Assembly (NCBI RefSeq): GCF_900197875.1
Contig: NZ_FZMO01000479.1
Coordinates: 1-35,956 of the forward strand
Origin: Frankia canadensis
Lineage (GTDB): Bacteria > Actinomycetota > Actinomycetes > Frankiales > Frankiaceae
DNA: 35,956 nucleotides
Reading direction: 5' to 3'
Part shown: one piece after another, positions 26,060 to 35,012 of the stretch
Position numbering within the stretch: position 1 is the first letter of the stretch
Layout: each line of letters opens with the position of its first letter
Made by a program: the position numbers and the translations under genes
The notes under the pieces: generated by a model
The model's input: only the letters and a program-made list of their open reading frames with translations
Told to the model about the DNA's origin: nothing
Database searches by the model: none

Positions 26060-26131
26060 GCCCTACTCCTTCGACGCTCGGGCGGCTGCCGAGCCTGGGT
26101 GGCGGGTGCCTCGTCCCGGGAATCACCCGCC
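26060..26131 (-). promoter_or_regulatory. Structured leader of ahcY
   Basis: Two stems lie directly upstream of the ahcY ribosome-binding site: GCTCGG (26076-26081) with CCGAGC (26089-26094), and GGCGGGTG (26101-26108) with CACCCGCC (26124-26131). Read on the - strand, the leader contains GACGAGG and then CCCAGGCTCG, elements that resemble parts of the P1 region of the SAH riboswitch. The conserved GAGCGCUGC core of that riboswitch is not seen, so assignment to that class is not justified. Confidence 0.35.
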
Positions 26132-26277
26132 GGGCGGCGGTGGCCGTGCTGCGCCGGCCCGGGAACATGTGTCCTGAGCGTGCCACATGCCAGCAGGGGA
26201 ACGAAGGGCAGGGCGGGACGTGCGGCCCGGCCGCCAGGGGCCGCAAAGCCAGCTCGCGGCGGCCCGGCGGCACGCCG

Positions 26278-28920
26278 TCAACCTCGGTGATTAGCCCTCT
26301 GAACTGGGCTTATGCTCGGAGCGGCAGCGCTCGGCCCGGCGGCGCCGGGGCTCGCCGCGGCGTCCTGGGAGCCGGGGGCGCCCGGTCCGGAGGGTTGACG
26401 CCGATTGGTCAGCTTTCCGCCGTCGCGGTGCACCCAGCCGCGCTCGTCCGCCCAGACCAGCAGCGGCGGCAGCACGACGAGCGCCGACAGCAGGGCGACC
26501 GCCACGTTCAGCGCGACCACCAGGCCGAAGTCGCGCAGCAGCGGCAGCGAGCTGAACGCGAGCACACCGACGCCGATCACGGCGGCGAGCGCGGAGACCA
26601 TGAAGGCGCGCCCGGTCCGCCCGGCGGTCGCCCGGATGGCCTCCCGCGGGTCGCGCCCGCGCCGGCGTTCCTCCAGATGGCGTAGCACCAACAGGGTCGT
26701 GAACTCCGTGCACAACGCGATGACGAGCGGACCGCTGACCGCCGTCAGCGGGCTGAGGTTCACCCCGATCGCCAGCGCGACGAGCGAACTGAGCCCGACC
26801 GCGATCAGCACCGGCACGAGTGAGAGCACGGCCCGCACGAGACCGCGGTGGTACAGCGCCAGCAGGACGAACACGGCGGCGAGCGCGTAGTAGGTGAGCA
26901 CCACCCGGTTGTGGGCGAACGCGTCCAGCAGCGCCGTCCCGACGACGGCGAGGCCCGACGGCGTCGCCTGGACGCCGGCCGGCGGCCGGGTGTTGGCCCG
27001 CATGTCGTCGACGACGTCGGCCCGCCGCTCCAGCGAGCCCGAGCCGGTGCGGAAGATCATGTTGAGGGCCTGGTGCTGGAGGTTCACCGTGCTGCGCTGG
27101 ATGTCGGGCGGCGCGACCTCGTAGGCGAGCCGGATGTTCTGACCCGTCGGCATCATGATCGTGGTGTTCGGCACCTCCATCAGGTAGCTGACGGTGGTCA
27201 CCAGACTGGAGGCGTCCAGCAGGTCGCCCGGGTGCGCGGCGATCTGCGTGTTGGCGAACCGTCCGACGAAGCTCGCGGTGGCGTCGTCGAACACGTTCGT
27301 GGAGCGCACGTAGACGCCCAGCTCGCTGGCCGAGCCGGTGCGCGCCCGCAGGGTGTTGATGTCCTTGATGACCTGGCTGTTCTGGTCGACCCACTTCTCG
27401 GGGTCGGTCTGGATCGTCAGCCGCCCGTCCGCGGCGATACCGCCGATGAACACCGCCACGGCGGCGAGGACGAGCGGGATCGCCGTGATCCGGGGCAGGC
27501 CGCCTAGCCGGATGACCAGCCGGCCGAGCGGGCCGTGGGTGTAGTCCTTCGCCGGGGTGGGCCGGCGCCGCTCGCGCGCGTCGAGCGGCAGGGCGAGCAG
27601 CAGAGTGGTGGCGGCGACGACGACCGGCAGCCCGAGCGCCAGCAGGGTGCCGAAGTCGCGGATCATCGGGACCTGGCTGAACTCCAGCGCCAGGAACGCG
27701 AGCACGGCGGCGACGGTCGCGACCACGAGCGCGGGCAGCAGTCCGCGCAGCGCCGCCGCGACGGCCCCGCGGCCGGCCCGGTCGAGCTGGGCCTCCTCCT
27801 CGATCCGGCTGTGCAGCTGCACGGCGAAGTCGATGCCCACCCCGAGCAGCACCGGCAGGCCCGCGATCGTCACCACCGACAGTGGCACGCCCAGATATCC
27901 GGCCAGGCCGAACGCCCAGATGAGGCCGACGCCCACCACGCCGAGCGGCAGCAGCCGCCAGCGCACCGCGAACGCCGCGAGCAGCAGACCGGCCATCAGC
28001 GCCAGCGAGATCGCGCCGAGGGTGAGGAAGCCGCCGCGGAGGTAGTTGTTGATGTTCCGGAGCAGGACGGGCGCGCCGGTGGTGATCTGCGACGCGTGGT
28101 CGAAGCGCAGCCCGGCGGTGGCCCGCTCGACCACCCGCGCGCCGTCGCCCTCCTCCTGCAGCGAGGCGTTGCCCCGCAGCCGGGTGACCATCTGGGCGGC
28201 GGACGGCTTCGGGAAGAACGGCCGCAGCGACTTGCGGACCGCGCCGGTGTTGTCGTGGAGGAGGACGTCGATCCAGGCCGGGTTGTCCAGCGTCCGCGCG
28301 TTCTCCGGGACGGCCTGGACGCGGCTCAGGGTGGCCAGGGAGTCGGCCAGGCGGCGCTGCGCGGACGCCTTGTCGGGGTCGCGGGCCTGCGCGTCGAGCA
28401 GGATCCTGGCGCCGGGGCTCGCGAGGACGTTGCCGTCACGGCCGCGGATGAGCTTGTCGGTGAACTCCAGGGCGGTCAGCGGGGTGACCGTCGACTCGAT
28501 CCCCGGGTTGGCGTCGAGGTCCTTCTGCAGCTCGCGGAACAGCGTGACGTTGTGCGCCGTGAACAGGTCGGCGAGGCGCGAGCCCGGCGCGACCTGGAAC
28601 GCGGTGACCATCGCCTGGCCGCCGAACAGCGACTGGTACTCGACGTTGTCCCGGGCGATCCGCGAGTCGCTGTTGAGGTAGTTGTCCTGGCTGGTGGTGA
28701 ACTCCAGCCGGGTCAGTCCGAAGCCGAGGGCGAGGGTGACGAGCAGGACGGCGAGCGCGACGAGGCCGGACCGCCGCGAGCGCCCGGCGAGCCGGGCCTG
28801 CCAGGCCTCGTCGGGCCGGTCGCCCGGTCCGCCGGCCGCGGGGCCGACCAGCGGGTCGGCGGGGTAGGGGGCCGCGGGTCCGTGGGCTGGCTCGCCTGGT
28901 GGGGTGCTGTCAAGGGGCAT
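26278..28920 (-). CDS. RND/MMPL family membrane transporter, HpnN-like
   Basis: An 880-residue RND-superfamily protein. A hydrophilic N-terminus (about 1-50) leads to TM1, an extracytoplasmic loop (about 75-285), five TMs around 290-440, TM7 near 475, a second large loop, and five more TMs near 700-830. Both halves carry the MMPL pattern, with GLPVLLGVGIDFAVQLHSRI in the first and ALCTEFTTLLVLRHLEE in the second. Layout and length resemble HpnN, the exporter that moves hopanoids to the outer membrane in some bacteria; the substrate here is unknown. The C-terminus is a Gly/Pro/Ala tail. GGAG is eight bases before ATG 28920. It lies 218 bases upstream of ahcY on the same strand. Confidence 0.85.
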   Translation of the reverse strand: MPLDSTPPGEPAHGPAAPYPADPLVGPAAGGPGDRPDEAWQARLAGRSRRSGLVALAVLLVTLALGFGLTRLEFTTSQDNYLNSDSRIARDNVEYQSLFGGQAMVTAFQVAPGSRLADLFTAHNVTLFRELQKDLDANPGIESTVTPLTALEFTDKLIRGRDGNVLASPGARILLDAQARDPDKASAQRRLADSLATLSRVQAVPENARTLDNPAWIDVLLHDNTGAVRKSLRPFFPKPSAAQMVTRLRGNASLQEEGDGARVVERATAGLRFDHASQITTGAPVLLRNINNYLRGGFLTLGAISLALMAGLLLAAFAVRWRLLPLGVVGVGLIWAFGLAGYLGVPLSVVTIAGLPVLLGVGIDFAVQLHSRIEEEAQLDRAGRGAVAAALRGLLPALVVATVAAVLAFLALEFSQVPMIRDFGTLLALGLPVVVAATTLLLALPLDARERRRPTPAKDYTHGPLGRLVIRLGGLPRITAIPLVLAAVAVFIGGIAADGRLTIQTDPEKWVDQNSQVIKDINTLRARTGSASELGVYVRSTNVFDDATASFVGRFANTQIAAHPGDLLDASSLVTTVSYLMEVPNTTIMMPTGQNIRLAYEVAPPDIQRSTVNLQHQALNMIFRTGSGSLERRADVVDDMRANTRPPAGVQATPSGLAVVGTALLDAFAHNRVVLTYYALAAVFVLLALYHRGLVRAVLSLVPVLIAVGLSSLVALAIGVNLSPLTAVSGPLVIALCTEFTTLLVLRHLEERRRGRDPREAIRATAGRTGRAFMVSALAAVIGVGVLAFSSLPLLRDFGLVVALNVAVALLSALVVLPPLLVWADERGWVHRDGGKLTNRRQPSGPGAPGSQDAAASPGAAGPSAAAPSISPVQRANHRG

Positions 28921-29394
28921 CGGGCACGCTCCGGAGTCGTCTCAGGCCTCCGGATCAACGCAATGGACCGGTCGATCCGAGGGCCGCACCCCTGGATGTA
29001 TAGCGTGGATCACACTCGAGGGGAGTAGCTCGGACGTTGATCTTTTGCAGTTTCCGTATGAGACCGCGAGGGCACTGTTCGTGGTTTCGGCGAGGACTGT
29101 CAACGTCTCGAAGACGCGGTGGAGTCGTGCCGACCCCCGTTCGGCCTCAAGGTGGCTGTAGGAACGGGTAGGCGGCGCCGGTGTCCCCGCGGGGGCCCAT
29201 AGCACGGTCGTTGTCGGAAATCCGACAGTATGTCGGAATCCGTCCGCGCCGTGAGGAAATCGGGGGGCTTGGGTTCCCCGTTGTTAATCTGCGGGTAAGC
29301 CTTGGGCGGATGCGTCCGGATCACCCGTATGTTCCGGTCGCGGGGGGTGTGCGGACAAGTGCGGGATGTTGCTGCGCGTCCACCTGGCTGAGCC
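28921..29394. other. Gene-free interval upstream of the RND gene
   Basis: A 474-base stretch, less GC-rich than average, between the thiolase relic and the RND gene, both on the - strand. It contains overlapping palindromes at 29213-29236. Small frames on both strands (for example 28942-29205, - strand) have no Shine-Dalgarno or family resemblance. The RND promoter is expected here. Confidence 0.5.
29213..29236. promoter_or_regulatory. Overlapping palindromes, possible operator
   Basis: GTCGGA-AA-TCCGAC (29213-29226) and CCGACA-GTA-TGTCGG (29222-29236) are two perfect dyads sharing a half-site, so GTCGG/CCGAC occurs three times in 24 bases. This looks like a cooperative repressor site. It is about 290 bases upstream of the RND gene start. 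Confidence 0.45.
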
Positions 29395-30765
29395 CTATCT
29401 CACACCCCGTTCGCATCCGTCCTTACCGATCGGTCGGTAGGAACGAAGCACGGGGTTAACGGCACATGGCGGCATGGGGAGGCGACGATGCTTCGGGGCT
29501 GCACATGGTGAGCGCGACCGGACCCGCGTTCCTGAGTGGGGCGACCGGCTCGGCCCCGAGGACCAGGGACGCGGGCCGCGACCACCGACCGGGCCGGATC
29601 GCCGCGACCGTGCGGGCGGGCCTGTTCGTGGCAGGCCGTTGAGCAGGGTCGTCAGGATGCGCGCCCCGGTCATGCCGAAGGGGTGGCCCAGCGCGATCGC
29701 GCCCCCGTGCACGTTGAGCCGCTCCAGATCCACGCCCAGCGCGCGGTAGCTCGGCACCACCTGCGCGGCGAACGCCTCGTTGAGTTCGACGAGGTCGACG
29801 TCACCGATCGACATCCCGGCGCGGGCCAGCGCCCGCCGGGAGGCCTCGACCGGGCCGAGACCCATGATCTCCGGTGACAGCGCGCCCACGCCCGTGGCGA
29901 CCAGCCGCGCCAGCGGGGTGATGCCCAGCTCGCGGGCCCGGGTGTCACTCATCACGACGACGGCGGCGGCGCCGTCGTTGAGCGGGCAGGCGTTGCCCGC
30001 GGTGACCGTGCCGTCCGGGCGGAACACGGGGGGCAGGCTGCCCAGGGCCGCCAGGGTGGTGCCCGGGCGCGGGCCGTCGTCCGCGTCGACGACGGTGCCG
30101 TCCGGCAGCCGGACCGGGGTGATCTCCCGCTTGTAGAAGCCGGCGGCGATCGCCTGCTCGGCGAGGTTCTGCGACCGGCAGGCGAAGGCGTCCTGCTCGG
30201 CCCGGCCGACCCCGGTGAGCTGGGCGACGTTCTCCGCCGTCTGACCCATGGCCATGTAGACGTCGGGCAGCCCACCGTGGGCGCGAGGGTCGCTCCACCG
30301 CGGGCTGCCACCCGCGGCCAGCGCGGCGGTGCGGGCCTGGGCCTGGGCGTAGCTGGGATTCTGGGTGTCCGGCTGGCTGTCGCTGTTGCCGCGCAGGAAG
30401 CCGCTGATCACCTCGACGCCGGCCGCGACGAAGACGTCACCCTCACCCGCGCGGATCGCGTGCATCGCCATCCTGATCGCCTGCAGCGACGACGCGTCGT
30501 AGCGCGCGACGGTCGTGCCCGGGACCCCGTCGAGCCCGAGGGTGACGGCCACGACCCGGCTGATGTTGTGCCCCTGTTCGCCACCGGGCAGGCCGCAGCC
30601 GATGATCAGATCCTCGATCTCGTTCGGGTCCAGCGCCGGGACCTGATCGAGTGCGGCGCGCACGATCGTCGCGGCGAGATCGTCGGCTCGCAGGCCCCGC
30701 AGCGAACCCTTGAACGCCCGCCCGATCGGCGAGCGGGCGGCGGCGACGACGACGGCCTCGGTCAC
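29395..30765 (-). pseudogene. Decayed thiolase (acetyl-CoA acetyltransferase family)
   Basis: The frame (456 codons from GTG 30765, with GGGAGGA upstream) has thiolase similarity from VVVAAARSPIGRAFKGSLRG to [12 protein letters not shown] (about residue 378). NEAFAAQ and His361 in [10 protein letters not shown] are kept. Two essential features are lost: the nucleophilic cysteine in NRYCASS is replaced by Asp90 (ARYDASSLQAI), and the C-terminal CxGGG motif with the second catalytic cysteine is missing. After base about 29632 the sequence becomes an unrelated Arg/Pro/Ser-rich tail of 78 residues. The protein cannot be a normal thiolase; it is either a relic after a 3' deletion or a repurposed CoA-binding protein. 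Confidence 0.8.
29424..29439. promoter_or_regulatory. TetR-type operator candidate
   Basis: TACCGA-TCGG-TCGGTA (29424-29439) is a perfect 6+6 dyad of the form often bound by TetR-family repressors. It lies inside the non-homologous tail of the thiolase frame, which suggests that this tail is really intergenic DNA. On the + strand it is followed by GGGGAGG and ATG 29488, but that frame stops after seven codons. Confidence 0.5.
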
Positions 30766-30937
30766 GACATCCTCCCGGCACTCGGCGCCGCGGTCGTGGA
30801 ACTCGGGCGCACGGGACGAAATGATCAAACTGTAGCGCGGTAAGGCGTCGCGGGTCGCGGACCGGTGGGCCCACTCGGCGGGCTTCGCGCGGCCCGGCCT
30901 ACCCTGTGATCATCTGACGGGCCGACGCGGACGGTGG

Positions 30938-32983
30938 GTGACGCGAGTGGAACCGGCCGCGGCGACGATGGCGGACGTGGCGGCGCTGCCCGCGCATGCC
31001 GCGGCGTTGCGCCGCCAGGCCGGCGAGGTGGCGTCCCTCGCGCCGCGCGTCGCCGGGCTGTCAGGGCACTCGCCGCTGCGCACGCGCTTCGACGGGTGGG
31101 CGCACGGCTGGTTGGGCACCCTGAGGGCGGTCGCGAGGGCCCTCGGGGAGCAGGCGGCCTGGCTCGACCGGCTCGCGAGCGCGCCGCCGTCCAGCCTTCC
31201 GCCGCCGTCCGGCATCCCGCTTGTGCCCGGCATCCCGCTTGTGCCCGCCCTCCTGCCCACGGCCGGCATCCTGCGTGTGCCCGGCATCCCGCCCACGGCC
31301 GGTACCCCGCCCACGTCCGCTGGCCCATCGGCGCCCGGCGTCCCCGCGCGGCTCGGCATCCCCATGGTGCCCGGCGTGCCGCCCGTGGCCGGGGCTTCGG
31401 CGCCCTCGGCGGGGATGGTGGCGGTCGTGGTCGACGAGGCCGAGCTCGGAGCGGTCGCCGCGGGGCTGCGGACCGCGGGCGATCGGGCGGCGGCGCTGGC
31501 ACCGGTGGTGGGCGCCGCCGTGGCCGACGCCGCCCGGGCCGCGTCGCGGATGGTCCCCGACGCGGCCGGCGCGATCAGACGCGCGGGGGACGAGCGGGCC
31601 GCGGTGCTCTGCCGCTGCCTGCGGGCCGCCGCGGCCGAGGCCGGCCGCACGGCCTTGGACCTCGAACGGCGGCGGGCCACGCTGCTCGCCCCGGCTCGGG
31701 CCTCGGCCCCGGAACGCTGTCGCGTGCTCCTGCCGCCGTCACACCGGCCGTCGCCAACGCCGTCAGACCGGCCATCGCCAACGCCGTCACACCGGCCGTC
31801 GCCTCCCGTGGATCCGTTCGCCGTGGCGGCCGGGCTGCTCGGCGCGCTGGCGGTCCCGGGAGCCCCCACCGGGGCGCGGGCCTGGTCGCCGGGCGTGGCG
31901 GAGCTGCGGGCCATCCGGGCAGGGCTCGCGCGGCTGCCGGCGCCGGCGCGGGCGGGGGTGATCGCGACGCTGCGCGGGGCTCCTCTCGCCGCGTTGGCCG
32001 CGGCCGCCGCGCGCCTGGCCGCCGCGCCCGGACCGGGCATGCCGGCCGCGGCCGCGGAACTCGCCGGCCTCGCGGACGATCTCCTCGCCTCGGCGGTTCG
32101 CGACATGATCGGCGAGCTGATCCGGGTGCTGCCCTGGCTGGAGCCCGCCCCGCCGGCGCCTCCGCCTGACCCGGGCGGTGCTCCGGGGCGGGTGGTCGAC
32201 CTGGACCGGTCGAGCGATGTCCTGATCCGCGACGGACCCGCTCCCGACGACGTGGGGCAGGGCGGCGTCGCGGACTGTTACCTCGCGGCGGCCCTGATCG
32301 GCGTCGCCTCCCAGGATCCCGGCCGCCTCGCCGCGGGCCTGCGCCGCAACCCGAACGGCACGGTGACGGTCATCCTCCACCCCGGGGGCGGACCAGCACG
32401 CCCCGTGACGGTGACGGCGATCCTGCCCGCCCACCGCGTCCGGGCGGGTGGGGACGATCCGACCGCCGGCGGTGCCGTGGCCGGCGGCGGTTCCGGTCGT
32501 GGCGGTTCCGGCGATGGCGGAAACGGTGGCGAGGGCTCCGGCGGTGGGGCGTTCCAGGAGATCGGGATGGACGGTGACGACGCCAGCGGCCGCGCGGAGC
32601 TGTGGCCGGCGCTCTACGAGAAGGCGTACGCCCGGCTGCGCGGCGGGTACCCGGCGATCGGGTTCGGCAGCGCCGCGGACGGCCTGCGCACGGTGACCGG
32701 CCGTCCGGTCGCCCGGCGGCGCGCCGGCGGGACCGACGTCGCGACGCTGGCGGCGCTGCTGGGCCGCGGTGAGGTCGTCACGGTCACCACGAGGGAGCGG
32801 ACCGGGCCAGGTGGTCTTGTCGCGTCGCACGCGTACGCGGTGCTGGCGGTGGACGCCTCCCACGGCCGGGTGTTGTTGCGCAATCCGTGGGATCCGCCGC
32901 CCGGCGGCGATGGGCAGCGGTGGTACTCCTGGTCGGCGGTGCTCCCGGACACGCGGGTCGTCGTGCACGGGCCGACCCGATGA
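30938..32983 (+). CDS. Calpain-like cysteine protease with helical WXG100-like N-terminus
   Basis: A 681-residue protein. The C-terminal part (about 415-681) is a calpain (peptidase C2) domain: Gln441 and catalytic Cys447 in GQGGVADCYLAAAL, WPALYEKAYARLRGGYP near 560, catalytic His631 (SHAYAVLAVD) and Asn649 (LRNPWDPP). The triad is complete. A Gly-rich insertion (about 510-540) interrupts the domain. The first about 85 residues are an Ala/Leu helical hairpin containing FDGWAHGWLGTL, reminiscent of ESX/WXG100 substrates. Pro-rich repeats and a second helical segment follow. No signal peptide is seen. Type VII export is an inference. GTG 30938 is taken as start; GTG 30947 and ATG 30968 are alternatives. 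No immunity gene is evident beside it. Confidence 0.82.
   Translation: MTRVEPAAATMADVAALPAHAAALRRQAGEVASLAPRVAGLSGHSPLRTRFDGWAHGWLGTLRAVARALGEQAAWLDRLASAPPSSLPPPSGIPLVPGIPLVPALLPTAGILRVPGIPPTAGTPPTSAGPSAPGVPARLGIPMVPGVPPVAGASAPSAGMVAVVVDEAELGAVAAGLRTAGDRAAALAPVVGAAVADAARAASRMVPDAAGAIRRAGDERAAVLCRCLRAAAAEAGRTALDLERRRATLLAPARASAPERCRVLLPPSHRPSPTPSDRPSPTPSHRPSPPVDPFAVAAGLLGALAVPGAPTGARAWSPGVAELRAIRAGLARLPAPARAGVIATLRGAPLAALAAAAARLAAAPGPGMPAAAAELAGLADDLLASAVRDMIGELIRVLPWLEPAPPAPPPDPGGAPGRVVDLDRSSDVLIRDGPAPDDVGQGGVADCYLAAALIGVASQDPGRLAAGLRRNPNGTVTVILHPGGGPARPVTVTAILPAHRVRAGGDDPTAGGAVAGGGSGRGGSGDGGNGGEGSGGGAFQEIGMDGDDASGRAELWPALYEKAYARLRGGYPAIGFGSAADGLRTVTGRPVARRRAGGTDVATLAALLGRGEVVTVTTRERTGPGGLVASHAYAVLAVDASHGRVLLRNPWDPPPGGDGQRWYSWSAVLPDTRVVVHGPTR
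31211..31246 (+). repeat. 18-bp tandem repeat in the protease linker
   Basis: GGCATCCCGCTTGTGCCC occurs twice in tandem (31211-31228, 31229-31246), with diverged copies to about 31310. It encodes the Gly-Ile-Pro-Leu-Val-Pro units of the Pro-rich linker after the helical N-terminus. Confidence 0.85.
31737..31803 (+). repeat. 24-bp tandem repeat in the protease linker
   Basis: Units at 31737-31760, 31761-31784 and a 19-base partial to 31803, starting CGTCACACCGGCCGTCGCCA, differing by two bases. It encodes a Ser/Pro/Arg linker (PSHRPSPT units) between the second helical segment and the region leading to the calpain domain. Confidence 0.88.
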
Positions 32984-32989
32984 GGGCCG

Positions 32990-33862
32990 TCACTGCCGAC
33001 GGATGATCGCCACCGGTACCGGGCAGTGCAGCATGCACTGGTGGCTCACCGAGCCCAGCAGCAGTTCCGCGAAGCCGCCATGCCCACGGGCGCCCACGAC
33101 GACCAGGTCACACTCCCGGCCGGCGGCCAACAGCGCCTGGGTGGGCGAGTTGGGCACCACCCGCCGCTGCAGGTCGAGCCCGGCGGGCAGGTCCGCGCGC
33201 ACCTGGGCCACGGCGTCGTCGAGCACGGTCGTCGCCTGCTCCTCCAGCGCCTGGGTGAGCTCGCCCGGCGCCTCGGCGAAGGGCAGCGGGATGGCGGCGA
33301 GCCAGGCATGCACGACGAGCAGCCCGACCTCCCGCTGGTCGGCCTCCGCCGCGGCCCATTCCAGGGCGGCGAGCGAGTTCGGCGAGCCGTCCACGCCGAC
33401 CGCGACGCGGCGCGGGCGCCGGCCCGGGACCGCGCCCGGTTCCTCGCCGCGCGCGATCACCACCGGGATCGGCGAGTGCACCGCTACCGACGCGCTGACC
33501 GAACCGACCCGCAGCCGGTGCAGCAGACCGCGCCCGCGGGCACCGACCACGATCATCCGTGCGCTGTGCGCCACGGTGAGCAGGGCGTCCGCGCCGGGCT
33601 GGTCCACGACCTCCTCGGTCACCCGCACCGTCGTCCCGGGGGGCGCCGTCTCCGTCACGGTCTCGCGCAGCATGTGGGCGGCCTGTTCGAAGAGGCTGTT
33701 GCCCGCACCGCCCCGATCGTCGCCGCTGCCCGCGATGGCCGACCCGATCCCGACGACGGCGCACAGGCCGCAGCGGCGCCGCGCCGCCTCCGCGAACCCC
33801 CAGGCCAGTGCCGTGCGGGAGCCCGGGGAACCATCGACCCCGACCACGATGTCGCCGGTCAT
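32990..33862 (-). CDS. Tandem universal stress protein (UspA family)
   Basis: A 290-residue protein with two Usp domains (about 1-138 and 148-290). Each starts with a VGVDGSP loop and ends with the ATP-binding signature G-x2-G-x9-G-S: GARGRGLLHRLRVGS in the first and GARGHGGFAELLLGS in the second. Such tandem, ATP-binding Usps are common in actinobacteria and are linked to dormancy, hypoxia or other stress. ATG 33862 fits the family start. The gene is convergent with the protease gene, the stops being six bases apart. Confidence 0.94.
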   Translation of the reverse strand: MTGDIVVGVDGSPGSRTALAWGFAEAARRRCGLCAVVGIGSAIAGSGDDRGGAGNSLFEQAAHMLRETVTETAPPGTTVRVTEEVVDQPGADALLTVAHSARMIVVGARGRGLLHRLRVGSVSASVAVHSPIPVVIARGEEPGAVPGRRPRRVAVGVDGSPNSLAALEWAAAEADQREVGLLVVHAWLAAIPLPFAEAPGELTQALEEQATTVLDDAVAQVRADLPAGLDLQRRVVPNSPTQALLAAGRECDLVVVGARGHGGFAELLLGSVSHQCMLHCPVPVAIIRRQ

Positions 33863-35012
33863 CCGCCACCTCCACCCTCAGCGTGCACCCGTCCGGGGGC
33901 ATGCCACCAGCGTGCGCTCCCTCGACGGACCGCGCCGACCCCCGCCCGTCGGCGGTCGGTACCCATCCGGGGCGGTGATCTTCGGTGCGTGATCTTCGCC
34001 AGGGCGAAGTGGCCGCAACGCCGAAGTCGTGGGTGGCGTGGTGTCTCCATAGCCGTGGGGATGGGTCTGGATGTGCTGGTCGGGCGCTGCCGCGGGAGGC
34101 GGAGGGATGGTGCCGCCACCGCCCGGCATGGGACCGGGCGTGGTGGTGGCGGCGTGGATTTCGATCACCATCGCGCTACCGGAGACTCTTTGATCCCACG
34201 CATCGGTGGTGAATCCGGTGCGGCATGGTGTCCAGTTGTGGGATGGCGGAGAGATCCGGGTGGCCACCGCACCGAATGACCCCGATCTGTCCGCAATAGG
34301 TTTCCCACGGGCTCGACCGTCTTTCCGTGCCGCGGACGAGCGGTCGCGGCCCGTACCGGTTCGGCCGCCCTCGGTGGCTCCGATGTCGTTGTATGAATTC
34401 GGCATCTGATCGGCCGTCATCGTTGGCCACCCCGGTCGGCTCCGGCTCATTGTCGGCCGCCATTCCGGGCAGCTGACCGCTGCCGCGGCGGGCATGGCGG
34501 GTAAGTCGAATTCGAAAGCCGGCGGCCGGGTGCGCTCATCGTGCCGGGCGGCCATACCGGTGCCGACCGGTGCGGTCGGGGCCGGCCGGGATCCGGCCGG
34601 CACCGCGCCTGATGGCTTCGTGGGCTCAGCGGATGCCCACGCCACGGCTGAGGCGTCCCGCCTGTGCCTGTGGAGGGTGGTCGAGACGGGCCGGCCGGCG
34701 GTGCGCGGCCACCGCGGCCGACCGTCCGGTCCGGTCGGGGGAAGACAGCGCGCGCCCCGCGGCGCTGCCGAGGTCCTGCCGGCGTGCCCTTCGCCAACCG
34801 TCTGACCAGTGCCGCAGCGGAAATCTTCAGCGCATCGCCATGATTTCTGGAGGCAAGGTCGGAGAAGCTGTTTCAGATAGCTTTTCAATGGCGGCATCGC
34901 CGGCTTTTCGTGGCCCTTTTGTGGTCGCGTCCCCATCTTTTTGCTTCGCAGCAGTCAATCGATGTTTGATGCTTCTGTCACACCACGACCACCCAACGGA
35001 AGTGATGGAGTC
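33863..35012. other. 1.15-kb interval without a convincing gene, lower GC
   Basis: This stretch is visibly less GC-rich than the rest, most so at 34180-34330 and 34830-34990 (runs such as CTTTTTGC and GATGCTTC). A long - strand frame (33878-34936) and several + strand frames give low-complexity products without recognised motifs. A small perfect hairpin, CTTCGCC/GGCGAAG, sits at 33994-34009. It may hold promoters for the Usp gene and the downstream gene, or decayed genes. Confidence 0.5.

Noticed and set aside
26060-26131. Firm call of a SAH riboswitch
   Set aside because: Only short P1-like pieces are seen; the conserved ligand-binding core is missing, so it is reported only as a structured leader.
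28942-29205. 87-codon - strand frame just upstream of the RND gene
   Set aside because: Starts at GTG without a ribosome-binding site and has no family resemblance; spacing to the RND gene alone is not enough.
29506-29643. 45-codon + strand frame ending at the thiolase breakpoint
   Set aside because: Its end coincides with the junction, but there is no good ribosome-binding site directly before it and the product has no recognisable feature.
33878-34936. 352-codon - strand frame in the gene-poor stretch
   Set aside because: No other gene competes for the region, but the product is Pro/Arg/Thr-rich and repetitive in composition, lacks a recognisable domain and Shine-Dalgarno; a decayed gene cannot be excluded.
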